Assembly (NCBI GenBank): GCA_050084515.1 | Contig: CM114273.1 | Span: forward strand, 13,144,001 to 13,208,000 | Direction of reading: 5' to 3' | Length of the DNA stretch: 64,000 nt | Source of the DNA: Blasia pusilla | Lineage: Eukaryota; Marchantiophyta; Marchantiopsida; Blasiales | In this document: piece by piece, positions 10,152 to 19,851 of the stretch | Layout: every line of letters begins with the position of its first letter | How positions within the stretch are numbered: position 1 is the first letter of the stretch | Translations under genes and position numbers: made by a program | The notes under the pieces: model-generated | What the model was told of the DNA's origin: nothing | Seen by the model: the letters and a program-made list of their open reading frames with translations, nothing else | Database searches by the model: none

Positions 10152-13100
10152 ATGACGAGGAAAAAATCTCAAGCAAACAAGTCTGGGAGCTTCACTCCCA
10201 AGTCCATGAGGACTCCTGCGTCACCATCTCCAGGGCCTTGTTCGGCCAATGAGATAAGGCAGCAAGAAATCAAGGAGCGGGAAAGGGAAGCGGAGATGCA
10301 CAACCACTAGCTTCTTGCAAAATGTGTACATGAGACGCTCGATAAACATAACGCAGAGGTTGAGGCGTCGCAGGCCTTGAAGAAAAGGGTCGCCGACGAA
10401 AAGCGAGAAAAGAAGCGTCTGGACGCGTCGGTGAGGAGAGCAGAATTGGCTAAAGCGAGGAGGGAAAAAGCAAAAGCCATTGAAGAAAGCCCTGCCCATC
10501 CGACCGAAAGTGTTGAGATGCGGGAAATGTCCCCGATGAAGTCCGAGGACACAATCAATACAGCGGAAACGGCCGTAGTTCAAATCACGGACGATGAGGT
10601 CATGAGGACCGCCAACGTGGAGATGGTGGACATCGCTGAAGAAGCATGAGAGCGGTCATCCTCGTCTCTAAGCCCGGCGGAAGAAATCGACCTCTATCGG
10701 ATCGACGAGTTTCCCGTGGACTTGCCAATTGCTGTCTCAGAGCAGTTGGGTGGTCAAGAAACCGACCCAATCTTCGAGCGGGTAAGAGAGGATCTGTGTT
10801 TTTTTGAATTATGTGAAGCCCATCTTGCAATTCATTGGCAATTCAGTCTAGCTTACTGATCTTGTCCCCGTTGTGACAGGTGGTAAAGCAGATGGCACTG
10901 ATGGAGGGCCACAACGCCACGAGAATTCCACTCTTCCGATTGCAGACAATGGAGTACGTCAGCGAAATTTAGTCTGACGAGGATATTGCGAAGCTCAAAC
11001 AATCGGCGGTGACAACATCCTACGTCGACAACTTCCCTCCGTTCTATGTTCAGCCTAACGATGACCATGGAACCCAAGCGCTGGTTACGTACGAGGACTT
11101 GGAATTGCTCGACACATTCTAGAGGATGAGAGATCAGGAATTCAGCTGGATGAGGAATCTGCATTTCTTCATATGGGATGGAAATCATAGGTTCATGGCG
11201 TGGACAAAGTTTGCACAGGAGCGCCCAAACTCCTTGGAGGCACATTTTTGCGTGAAGGCAGTGGTGCTTCATCCATACCCTCATCACATGGCGACGGTGG
11301 AGATGGCCATGCATGCCATGAACACGTAAGTTTCTTCTTGCTGCAAACCGTCGGACTCTGACAAGTTGTTTGAGTCGCCACTGTTTTTGGGATGTTTTTG
11401 GCCGAACGCAACTCGTCGGAGTCCGACGAGTTGCTTGATTGATCAATGGGTTAGGATGTTTTTGGCCAAAAGCAACTCGTCGGAGTCCAACGAGTTGTTC
11501 GACTGACCACAAGTTTAGTATGTTTTTGGCCCAAAGCAACTTGTCGGAGTCCGACGAGTTGCTCGACCGGCCGCATTCTTTGGATGTATTTTGAAGAAAG
11601 CAACTTGTTGGAGTCCAACGAGTTGCTCGACTCGCCGCATTTTTTGGATGTTTTTTGAAGAAAGCAACTCGTCTAGCTCCGACGAGTTGTTCGACTGACC
11701 ACAGGTTAAGTATGTTTTTGGCCCAAAGCAACTCGTCGAAGTCAAACGAGTTGCTCGACCGGCCGCATTCTTTGGATGTATTTTGAAGAAAGCAACTCGT
11801 CAGAGTCTGACGAGTTGTTCGACTTGCCGCATTTTTTGGATGTTTTTTGAAGAAAGCAAATCGTCGGAGTCTGACATGTTGCATTCGAAAGTTGGAAGCT
11901 ATATTTTTCGCGTCAAATTGCAACTTTCATTGAAATCGCGCAACCTGTCGGACTCCGACGGGTTGCTATGTTCACTTTTGATATGGACTATCTGATAATC
12001 CGTCGGAGTCCGACGGGTTGAAACCAATAAATCACAAATCTGAATGCAAACCTTCGGACTCCGATGGGTTGCATAATTTAGCTCGTTGCTAGAATCCGAC
12101 CTTGAGCTGTGACGACCTGTCGGAGTCCGACGGGTTCCAGGAACCCATGTTCCTTACAAAAGTTCTTATATTGAGTTTGGATGTGCAGGATTGTATCGGA
12201 GGGGAATGTCACCCACCACTGGATCCATGATTGCGATCGGGAAAAGAAAGTGCTAACGACGCACCCGGTAGAGTACAAGGGGTTCTTGGGCGACGCCCTG
12301 GTAAATGAGATGCTGGAAAAGGGTGCACAAATAAAAAAGAAGACTAGGGCAAATAAAATTATTTCCCAAGATGCAGCCGTCAAAATCCTTTGGTGGTCGA
12401 AGATACAGGGCGCCAAGAAGAGCGCTGCATTGGGGCTGGAGCGGAGGGAGAAAGTATCTGTATCTGAGCACGCAAAATTCATCCAAGCTGCAGTATCTGC
12501 AGCTATGAAGTATACGGCAAGCAAGATGCAGCGCTACATCGCCATTCTCAACCCCGAACTTGGTCCAGATTTTTACAAGGAGATGAAGGCGATAATCAAG
12601 CGCCAACGGAAAAGGGATGAAGATCCCCAAGTTTGGATTGGGGAGAAAGTGTCTCTCGATCGCGTGCATCGATTTGCCTTATCTAGAATAAGCAAATTTA
12701 GGAGAATCCGACAAATGAAAATCGGTCTCGAGGGCACAGAGGCCCAAAAGAGGGCGGCACACCATCCTCCAGGTGTCTCTGATCCACTGATCTCCCACTG
12801 GCTCCGCGAATGGTTGTTCTGGGACGCGTTGCGGCTTATCGGGAAGTCCATGCTGGACGGTCTCCAAGCGGAGCTGAAAAGAATAGAGCCCATTCCAGAG
12901 GAACCAAACCTGGAGAGTGCTCTAGATTTTGAACTTTGGCTCGATGACATCCGGGACAAGCCCATCAAAAACCTTGGTTTCAAGACGATGTTCAAGGATT
13001 GCATCCTCCCTGAGGCAGACCTTGACGAAGAAATCGAGGGGAAAAAAAGGGATTTTGCAAAGAAGAAACGAGATCTTCAGGAGGAGGCGGCCGATGCAGT

Positions 13101-13483
13101 TCAACTAAGAGCTGCCCAACGTATGGTGTTCAGGTACCTCGTCCATTGTAAGAATGCAGGTACCTGGGGAAAAATACCGACAGCCTGCAAATTGTGGGCT
13201 TCTCCGCCTGATGGAGAGACATATTCCATGAACGACACGGAGATGGCTCAGCGCATGTCCGATTGGGAGGTGGAGAATTGCCCAATTTGGCTAGACTTCA
13301 ACGACCCTGAGGACGTTACCGAGAAAGATTTATGCGTGCTTTATGATATAGTGGCCGCATGACAGGACGACATCCCCAATTTTGTGCATCCTGAAGACTT
13401 TTTCGAAGGAGATGCGGAAGAGCAAGCCCTCGAGACAGCGGAGTTAGCTTCCAAGGTCCACAGAGCCAAAGACAAATCTAGGG
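10152..13483 (+). pseudogene. ParB-like (DGNHR) domain gene, 5' part, three exons
   Basis: Exon 1 is 10152-10781: a basic and charged start, a coiled-coil-like Lys/Glu/Arg stretch and an acidic linker, ending in RIDEFPVDLPI. Donor GTAAGA and acceptor TGACAG lead to exon 2 (10880-11325). It has NFPPFYVQP and then FIWDGNHRFMAW, whose DGNHR (11177-11191) matches the D/E-G-x-H-R motif of ParB/sulfiredoxin-type nuclease folds. Donor AACAC/GTAAGT and acceptor GATGTGCAG lead to exon 3 (12189-13483), about 430 codons, mostly helical and charged. Phases agree across both introns (phase 0, then phase 2). Five in-frame stops (10308, 10647, 10970, 11120, 13360) are each one C-to-T change from CAG or CGA. 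At 13484 a terminal-repeat copy interrupts it. The start at 10152 is the first ATG in the frame exon 1 uses. The ParB assignment rests on one motif and its context. Confidence 0.6.
11326..12188 (+). repeat. Intron 2 of the ParB-like gene, filled with tandem palindromes
   Basis: The intron is bounded by GTAAGT and GTGCAG. It holds nine palindrome units spaced about 64 bp apart (starts near 11343, 11409, 11470, 11537, 11600, 11664, 11727, 11791 and 11857). Single copies follow near 11940, 11998, 12045 and 12115. The tandem units have the variant arm GCAACTCGTCGGA with a matching change in the other arm. The long minus-strand open frame over 10853-11923 is an artefact of these repeats. Confidence 0.85.
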
Positions 13484-13961
13484 GGCTGGTATTGTGGCAG
13501 GAGAGAGTAAGAGAGGAGAGGAAGAGAGGAAGAGAGGAGAGTCTCTCTTAAAAAAAAAGGGCCAAATCCGCCTCCTCTCTTCAAAACTTTTTGACATATT
13601 TGAAATTTTCGTTTGCTTTCAAATTTAGGAAATCTTTAGAAGAGAGTAGGTAGTGATCCACATTTGGCCCTAAAAAAACCTCCTCTTTCCTGGGGGCGAG
13701 AAAAAAGGAGACATCATAAGACCACCCTAAACATTTTTCCATCACTGTCCATGTGAGCCTAAGTTTCTTAACATTCCCTGTCTCGGTCAACAAAAAGCAG
13801 TGCCCTTGGTATTTCTGTTGGAGGACCACCCGGATGGGTACCTCTCTTTTTGCACGGATTGTTGCCTACATCATGGCCTCCCCTAAATTGCCCCATAACC
13901 AACTTTTTGTCGGTTATGAATGGTGTCTGCTCAAGACCAACTTTCTGAAATGTGAAAAGGG
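13484..13961 (+). repeat. Internal inverted copy of the transposon's right end
   Basis: It starts GGGGGCTGGTATT and runs about 478 bp. It is the inverted counterpart of 16186-16673, including the GAGAGGAAGAG stretch, the GGGCCAAATCCGCCTCCTCT block and the segment ending GAAATGTGAA. It interrupts the coding sequence between the ParB-like and methyltransferase-like parts. No target duplication is visible at its own flanks, so it may be an internal duplication or a small derivative element. Confidence 0.8.
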
Positions 13962-15534
13962 GATCGAAGAATTCCGAGGCCAAGTCCTCCCAAAGAGAGG
14001 CTGAAGATTCAAGGCCAGAGCCGGAATCGTCCGGGCAAGCGGGGAGAGAGGGTCTGACCAGATCCTCCACGAAAAAAGCCCCACCAGAGTCTGAGGTCAT
14101 AGAGACCCCAACAAGCCGACGCAGACTCGGGAGAAGCGGAAGCGAGAGGCGCCAGGGTTGTCCCAAGGAGAATACAGTCCATCATCCTTGGGAAGACATA
14201 GAGAAACAATGACTCGGACAAGCGTCCTCCTTCAGTTCACGAATTTACTCGATGAGCTGAAAAGTTTCAGTTCTCAGGCGTCGACACCCGCCATCGACAA
14301 ATTGACAACGCTGGGACGGAAGCTTCAACGAAACGGGCACGCTCCCTGGACGGTCAATGGAGTGGTCGGAGAGGTGGCGGTGGATCTATTGATCGCTGAT
14401 TTGCCCTCGGGGTTGCGATTGTGGGACGAGAATCCGTCGGACGGGGTCCCAGACTGGAATGTTCCTCTTCCTTATGACCAGATCGTGCTCCTGTTTTCCT
14501 TTGCACACGCTTATCTGAGTGACAGGGGCTGCTTCTTAGTTTTGACTGGAGGGAGCGAGGATGAGCTTTTCAACCTCCAGTGCGTCAAAAGGTCGCTGAA
14601 GTGGAGGACGGCGCAATCGTGGATCATCAAGAACGAGTACCCACTCCGATCCGCGATGAGTCAAATTCGGGTAAGGCTCTATTCCTGTCTCCAGATTGTA
14701 TTTCTCCGACGCGTTTTTTTTGTCCGTGAGCAACCCGTCGCCTTCCGACAGGTTGGTCATGGACAAAAATATCCCGTCGGACTCCGACAGGTTGCTCCAA
14801 TGTTAGTATTATAAAGAAGTTCTCTAGGGTTAAGCAAAGTTCTTTGGTGACGTGTTGCACATTATGTTACCATACTGAGAATAGACCAGTGGTCAAGTTG
14901 CTGATATTGTTTCCAACGTGCTTCTTTAAAGATGGACCACTCCTATGTTTACTGCTTCGTTCGGCCCGAGCACAACTTCCAGGTGCTTAAGATCCAGGAT
15001 CCTATGGATCCATGCTCCGATGGGTATAGCTTAGATAGTTTATACAATTCCCCCCCCTCGAGAATTTTCATGCAAGACGGTACCCCACTACTTCAAAGAC
15101 ACGATGCAAATGCTCATCGTCAAGGCCGGGTGAGACTTAGTGGGCCTTTGGCAGTATCAAAGACACCTAGCAGAGTGGCAGGAACATTCTCTGCCTCGAG
15201 GGAAGGCAGGAACTGTTTGACCTTTGCAAGGAGGCAAAGGCAGATTACGACAGGCTAGTTGGGGCGTACAACTCTCCACCGAAGCCGAGAGCTCCGGTTC
15301 CAGACCCACCATTGGTAGTGAGACCATCATCACTTCCAACGATTCCGAAAATTGGGAGGGCAAGGCCGAAAGTAATTTTGCAAGAGCTCTCTCTCGAATT
15401 TTCCAACATTTTCGATCCCCGTCTACAATCGGCCAAAGGAGCCAATTGTATCCCAGGACATTCCTTTTGTACAAGAACCTAGGAGAGTAAGGAGTAAATT
15501 TTTAGATGACGAGGCTGAAGAAATCATAGACTAG
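13962..15534 (+). pseudogene. DNA-methyltransferase-like domain, 3' part of the ParB-like gene
   Basis: A Ser/Arg/Glu-rich linker (about 13980-14150) is followed, after a frame change near 14155, by a domain read to 14670. It has a VDLLIADLPSGLRLWD strand-loop, then PLPYDQIVLLFSFAHAYL and GCFLVLTG, the order expected for motifs IV-VI of class I DNA adenine or cytosine-N4 methyltransferases. The canonical DPPY is DLPS here, so catalysis is doubtful. An intron (14671-14931; CGG/GTAAGG to TTTAAAG) holds two palindromes. The last exon has HSYVYCFVRPEH, a proline-rich region and an acidic end (FLDDEAEEIID, stop at 15532-15534), with frameshifts. It is probably continuous with the upstream gene before the terminal-repeat copy split them. 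The methyltransferase call is tentative. Confidence 0.45.
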
Positions 15535-15677
15535 ATCAAATGTACATTTCCGAAGTTCCTTCGGAGGTAATAAAGGACGAGATTTTTTCAACCGATAATG
15601 GTGTTTGTAAAAGTTTGATGGAAATTTCTTTTGGACTTGTGGATTGTGTTCTTTTAGCTACTTAGAATTACAATTTT

Positions 15678-16095
15678 GCAACCCGTATGATTCCGACGGG
15701 TTGCAACTTTTCGCTTTTTGCCCACTGCAACTTTTTAACCATTTCCAAGCAAGCTGTCGGATTCCGATAGGTTGGCTGCTTGAGTGATCGGACTCTTTCC
15801 CTGTGAGACCAACTTCTGACGCATTGTGGCGGGCTTCTTAACTTTTGGCTCGTTCCCCTACATTCGTCAAACCAGTTGTAGGCTTCTTTTCTTGTCTAGG
15901 ATGTGCAGGATTCCTACTACCTGTCGGATTGCCATTTCGGATTCCCAACCTGTTGGATTTTCATGGGTGCAGGGTGGAAGGGAATCACTTCTCAAAATCT
16001 TTCCTTTCTTATGGTGAGTTTGCTTGCAAGGGGTGCAAGCCATCTGATTCCAATGGGTTGCAAGAGTTGCAACCTGTAAAATTCTGACGGGTTGG
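15678..16095. repeat. Palindrome copies downstream of the methyltransferase-like gene
   Basis: Four or five copies lie near 15678, 15748, 15940, 16036 and 16073. The first is a full pair: GCAACCCGT..GATTCCGACGGGTTGC. There is no coding sequence between 15535 and 16185. Confidence 0.75.
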
Positions 16096-16185
16096 GAGGG
16101 TGCAGCTTCTCGGTTTCTCGGATTTAGGATCTGAATGAAGGCACATCAGTTCCTCTTTACTCCAGACAGCTAACAATATTTTGGT

Positions 16186-16673
16186 TCAATTATCATCTAA
16201 TGTGTTCACATTTCACAAAGTTGGTCTTGAGCAGACACCACTTGAGAGGCAATTTAGGGGAGGCCATGATGCAGGCAACAATCCCTGCAAAAAGAGAGGT
16301 TGGCATCGTACCGATGCGCATCCGGATGGTCCTCCAACAAAAATACCCATGGGCACTGCTTATTGTAGACCGAGACAGGCAATGTTAAGAAACTTAGGCT
16401 CACATGGAGAGTGATGGAAAAATGTTTGTAGTGGTCTTATGATGTCTTTTTTTTTCGCCCCCTGGAAAAAGGAGGTTTCCTTAGGCCCGAATGTGGACCA
16501 CTACCTACTCTCTTCTAAAGATTTCATGAATTTGAAAGCAAACAAAAATTTCAAATATGTCAAAAAGTTTTGAAGAGAGGAGGCGGATTTGGCCCTTTTT
16601 TTTGAAGAGAGACTCTCCTCTCTTCCTCTCTTCCTCTCCTCTCTTACTCTCTCCTGCCAGAATACCAGCCCCC
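16186..16673 (-). repeat. Right end / terminal repeat of the transposon
   Basis: Read from the right end inward it starts GGGGGCTGGTATT, then CTGGCAGGAGAGAGTAAGAG and the purine stretch. It is homologous over about 480 bp, in inverted orientation, to 13484-13961. Its first purine-rich part is also related to the left end at 4194. Confidence 0.75.
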
Positions 16674-16740
16674 CACCTCTCACTAGGGTTCCTCGGGGAT
16701 AATGGATGTGTCCCAGATGTACATAGATTGGATACTAGGT
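16674..16740 (+). pseudogene. PHD-finger end of the gypsy integrase, resumed after the transposon
   Basis: The right target-duplication copy (16674-16682) re-enters the retroelement frame: PPL, TRVPRG, then WMCPRCT. CPRC is at 16709-16720 and completes the C4HC3 PHD finger begun at about 4096. The diverged copy near 60.8 kb reads PPLTRISRE at this point without interruption. Confidence 0.8.
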
Positions 16741-17640
16741 AGGTTTTGATTATGACTTTTTCTATGATATGGATGACAGGAAGGTGACTAACAATGGGGC
16801 CACATGAGCATCCGGCCTTTCTGCTCTTAGCGTCCTAGAGATGTACGTCGTGGTAGATAGGGATAGATGGCTATCTGAAATTAGAGGGATCTAACCACCA
16901 GCTAGGGAGGCTATTGGAGATATTTTGGTACTTCTCGCCTGTGTATATGGATGCCATGAGTTAGCATGGGATCGTGTGTGTTTGTGTGTGTGTTCGATGA
17001 CAACAATGTATGTTGTGTAGCAATGTGTATGCGCACAACAGCTGTCACGACTATTAGGATAGATCGGTGGGATCTAGCAAAGCGTCTGCACGAGTTGTGG
17101 AGGACATGCCCAGGAGGTTGAGGATGACCTGTTGAGGCCACCGAAAACCTGAGAGAGCAGGATTCCCCTTCATTTCGGCTCATTTAGAGCCATATAGAGA
17201 AACTTACTATTTTGGATAAGTTTCCATGTTGGGGATAGTTAACTTTCCACTTTGGTAAGAGGCCCTTAACCCGCTATAGCAGGTCAAGAGCCAAGGAGAT
17301 GACCTACGAGCATAGGTTACCGTTGAGAAGGCTTGGGAGAGGGAAGGGGGTATACCTCCAAGAGAGAGAGCTTGAGAGCTCATTCTCTCTTTGTTGAATC
17401 TCTTGGCAAAAGGCGGTGGAGCTATGGTCCCTTGCCTTGTGAGTGTAACCCAAGCCTCTCATTAGGAGAGTGGGTTTAGTTTGACATGAGAGAGAGTGTA
17501 CACCTTTGAGAGCTATGGTGTGAGATGGTGTAGAGAGAGATTTGATCTTACTTTAATTGGAGATATTTTGGTACTTCTCGCTTCTATGTATGGATGCCAT
17601 GAGTTAGTATGGGATCGTGTGTGTTCGATGACAGCGATGG
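16741..17640 (+). mobile_element. Noncoding 3' remainder of the PHD-type gypsy element, with a direct repeat
   Basis: There is no open frame of note. A segment of about 115 bp (GGAGATATTTTGGTACTTCTCG, split here as GGAGATATTTTGG and TACTTCTCG, onward) at 16914-17033 recurs in direct orientation at 17561-17668. The spacing of about 650 bp would fit a duplicated 3' region or LTR fragments, but I cannot fix ends. Confidence 0.45.
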
Positions 17641-18463
17641 ATGTTGTATAGCGATGTGTATGCGCATGAGAGAATGATAAATGCCGCCTTGGACCCTAAA
17701 GTGTCAAGTACCACCAACTTGTTCATTTACATGCACTCCAGTCGATGCAAGTTGAAGAGCGGGATTGTAAGCTCGCGCATGTGTAAGAAAATGAAGACTT
17801 CTAGGACCAACACGTGAAATCAACGATTTCAAGAATAGAGGAGACGATTTCCCCACGGCCACAACATGTATCGTATGGTGATTCACTAAACTTTGTACCT
17901 TTGACCCTTTCATATTTCCAATGTAAGGCATGACATGAGGGGCATACCTCTATCATGGAACCCAATGTATGACGACCGCTAGTACGATTCAAACTCCTTT
18001 GTAATCGTAACTTCCTAATATCATTCTATTGGAAATTTGGCCTCCTTGCAAGATTGCGTAATGTATTCTGTCTTACAACCCTTTGTGGAGACAACACAAC
18101 TCCATTCAGAGTAGAAGACACGAGATCTACTCTTAACCTGACTTCATCTCCAATGTGGAGAAGAGTCCAAGAATTATCTACGATTTCATGTTCATCTTGA
18201 TTAGGAAAAGTGGTAGGTAACTTAACTCGTTGTGATACATAAGTAGTTGGCCCGATGATGCATGCATTCTCGATATCCTCATATAGTGCTCTATTAGGTA
18301 ACTCAAGCCTTGGCAATATACGAATGTCCTCAATGTGAGCTCCTTGATTTTCTCCACCTACTACTCCATCCTCATTCTCAAGCCTTGGAGCTATACAAAT
18401 GTCATGTATGCAAGCTCCTTGATTTTGTCCCACTGTTACTCCATCCTCATTGAAAGGCCTCAC
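17641..18463 (-). pseudogene. Helitron Rep/helicase N-terminal region (fragment)
   Basis: Read on the minus strand, the segment from 17992 has EVCPSCHALHWKYE and then CCGRGEI. After a frameshift come FLTHARAYNPALQLASTGV and HFRVQGGIYHSL. This order is the conserved region before the Rep domain of plant Helitron helicases (a CPxCxALHW knuckle, a CCxxG segment, then FRxxxRxYN and FRVQGxIYH). The upstream frame 18026-18463 contains two tandem copies of a segment of about 23 residues (PRLENEDGV/NQGA) and a GDEVRLRVDL stretch. Rep and helicase domains are absent, so only a fragment is present. Rolling-circle ends (TC and CTRR hairpin) were not found. Confidence 0.7.
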
Positions 18464-18549
18464 AAAATAAAGAATAGATCAACATACAAATCATGGTTTA
18501 ATACATGGTTTAACACATAATTATACTTACATAAAATTATATACATATA

Positions 18550-19035
18550 CCTTATGAGTGGACTAAGAAAACCGCTTCTTAAACTCACGCAACAATTCAT
18601 TTGGAATCATTCCCTTCCCTGGACGTTGCTCTATCCGTTCTTAAAAACTCCTCTTAGTCACCTGATCCACATCATCATCGAAGAATTCTCCTTTCAACAA
18701 CTACTCATACTCCTCCCACGAGGTTGGATTTTCTGCTCTCAATTTCTTTACTTGACTACGGATCTCTAGTATTACAACTAGCTCAAAACTTGACACCATA
18801 TCACCTTCAAGTACATGGTTTAACTTCATCTCACAGACCTACTCTCAAACATACTTAGTGATTTTCCTCCCATAAAAGCTCCCCAACTTCTTTATAATTG
18901 CTTGGAGAGAGCTTGTTGATCTTTGCTCTCCTATGTGAACTCCTCCTTCCTAGATCAACAATGTTGTCAAAGTTCGGAAAAGATCCTTAGCTTCCTCGGT
19001 TCCCATTGATGAAGTACTACCAAAAATAGTCATCT
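18550..19035 (-). pseudogene. Chromovirus gag fragment
   Basis: On the minus strand the frame runs from MTIFGSTSS near 19030 to RFS near 18560. It includes GVHIGEQRST, SWEEYE and EQRPGKGMIPNELLREFKK, typical of the plant Ty3/gypsy gag capsid region. Several stops are present. It lies downstream (minus orientation) of an LTR and primer-binding site, as gag should. The leader is about 19036-19837. Confidence 0.6.
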
Positions 19036-19095
19036 TGATAAGACTCCAACTTGCAAACACAATCTACCTCCTCAAAGATCTCTCAGTGGAAGCAC

Positions 19096-19830
19096 CATTT
19101 GTCGTGTCGAGAGCCTTTTTTCGAGTAAGGGCGGACTTTCTAGCTGCAGTAGACTTGGTTGATGCAAGTTGAACTCTATAAGAATTTCTCTTTTTTTAGT
19201 ACAGAATTATTCTATAACTCTCCATTCTCTCACGATAGGAATCACGAATGGTAGTGCGGAGGTGATCTCTTCTTCATAACATGGAACCCCAAAATTTCTA
19301 ACTATGAAATTCTTGTAAACTACTTTACGTTTGTACACAAGGAAAATATCACAACTAGTATTAAACCCTACTTGAGCAGACGTATTGACATCCATGGATA
19401 GCTATATAAGGACACACAAAGTGCAATCCCATGTCCTTCTGTATGTGACTATAGGAAGAATCACCGGAGTTGGAGATTGCATGACTTGGTTCATGAACGC
19501 GAATCCAAAGTGATAAACTAGATAGCAAGTGAACCAGTGCCTATCTACAAAGACAATCGGGACATGGTACGGGTTAAGGAAAGGAAAATCCGGCACACTT
19601 CTTGCTCCATCCCTATCCATACTTGACAAACATCCTCTACTCTCCTCTAGAATGGGATTTATCGGAGTTGCTCTTCCAAGAAGGGTAATCCACTCTCACT
19701 GGGAAAATAACAAGCCAAACCATCCTCTATTTCTAGTATGACTAAACTCATCTAAGGTGACAAGTCTCTCATCTCTACACATACCACACTCTAGAAATCT
19801 CCAAAAGAATAGACCACTTGTCAATACCTC
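19096..19830 (-). repeat. Element leader, duplicated at 23.1-23.85 kb
   Basis: This noncoding leader between gag and the primer-binding site is repeated in the same orientation at about 23113-23850. Shared landmarks are GTCGTGTCGAGAGCC, ATTGACATCCATGG and GGGTAATCCACTCTCA. Open frames here are shadows. Confidence 0.65.
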
Positions 19831-19837
19831 TTGTATT

Positions 19838-19849
19838 GCTCTGATACCA
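19838..19849 (-). promoter_or_regulatory. Primer-binding site (initiator tRNA-Met)
   Basis: The minus strand reads TGGTATCAGAGC two bases after the LTR end. This is complementary to the 3' end of plant initiator tRNA-Met and is the standard minus-strand primer site of plant Ty3/gypsy elements. It shows that 19852-20850 can serve as a 5' LTR for the gag side. Confidence 0.85.
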
Positions 19850-19851
19850 CT

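Larger units (their letters stand above)
4194..16673. mobile_element. Mutator-like DNA transposon with transposase, ParB/methyltransferase-like gene and palindrome arrays
   Basis: The limits come from the 9-bp duplication. Both ends carry purine-rich sequence facing inward: left GGTAAGAGGAGAGGAAGAGA and, read from the right end, GAGTAAGAGAGGAGAGGAAG. They form short imperfect terminal inverted repeats. Inside are two head-to-head genes: a minus-strand transposase (about 4790-8620) and a plus-strand ParB/methyltransferase-like gene (10152-15534). A hairpin-forming 27-nt palindrome recurs about 40 times, from 4417 to about 16090, in introns and intergenic DNA. An inverted copy of the right end (13484-13961) splits the plus-strand gene. 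The copy is decayed. The Mutator assignment rests on the 9-bp duplication and transposase features; a search against MULE profiles would settle it. Confidence 0.75.

Noticed and set aside
10853-11923. 356-codon minus-strand open frame
   Set aside because: It lies antisense to exon 2 of the ParB-like gene and its long N-terminal part is translated palindrome repeats.
11326-12140. CRISPR-like array (27-nt repeats at about 64-bp spacing)
   Set aside because: The spacers are themselves repeated, the units are full palindromes, and the array sits in an intron of a eukaryotic transposon.
13484-16673. Independent 3.2 kb transposon with long inverted ends
   Set aside because: No target duplication at its own flanks; the right flank duplication pairs with 4185-4193 instead.
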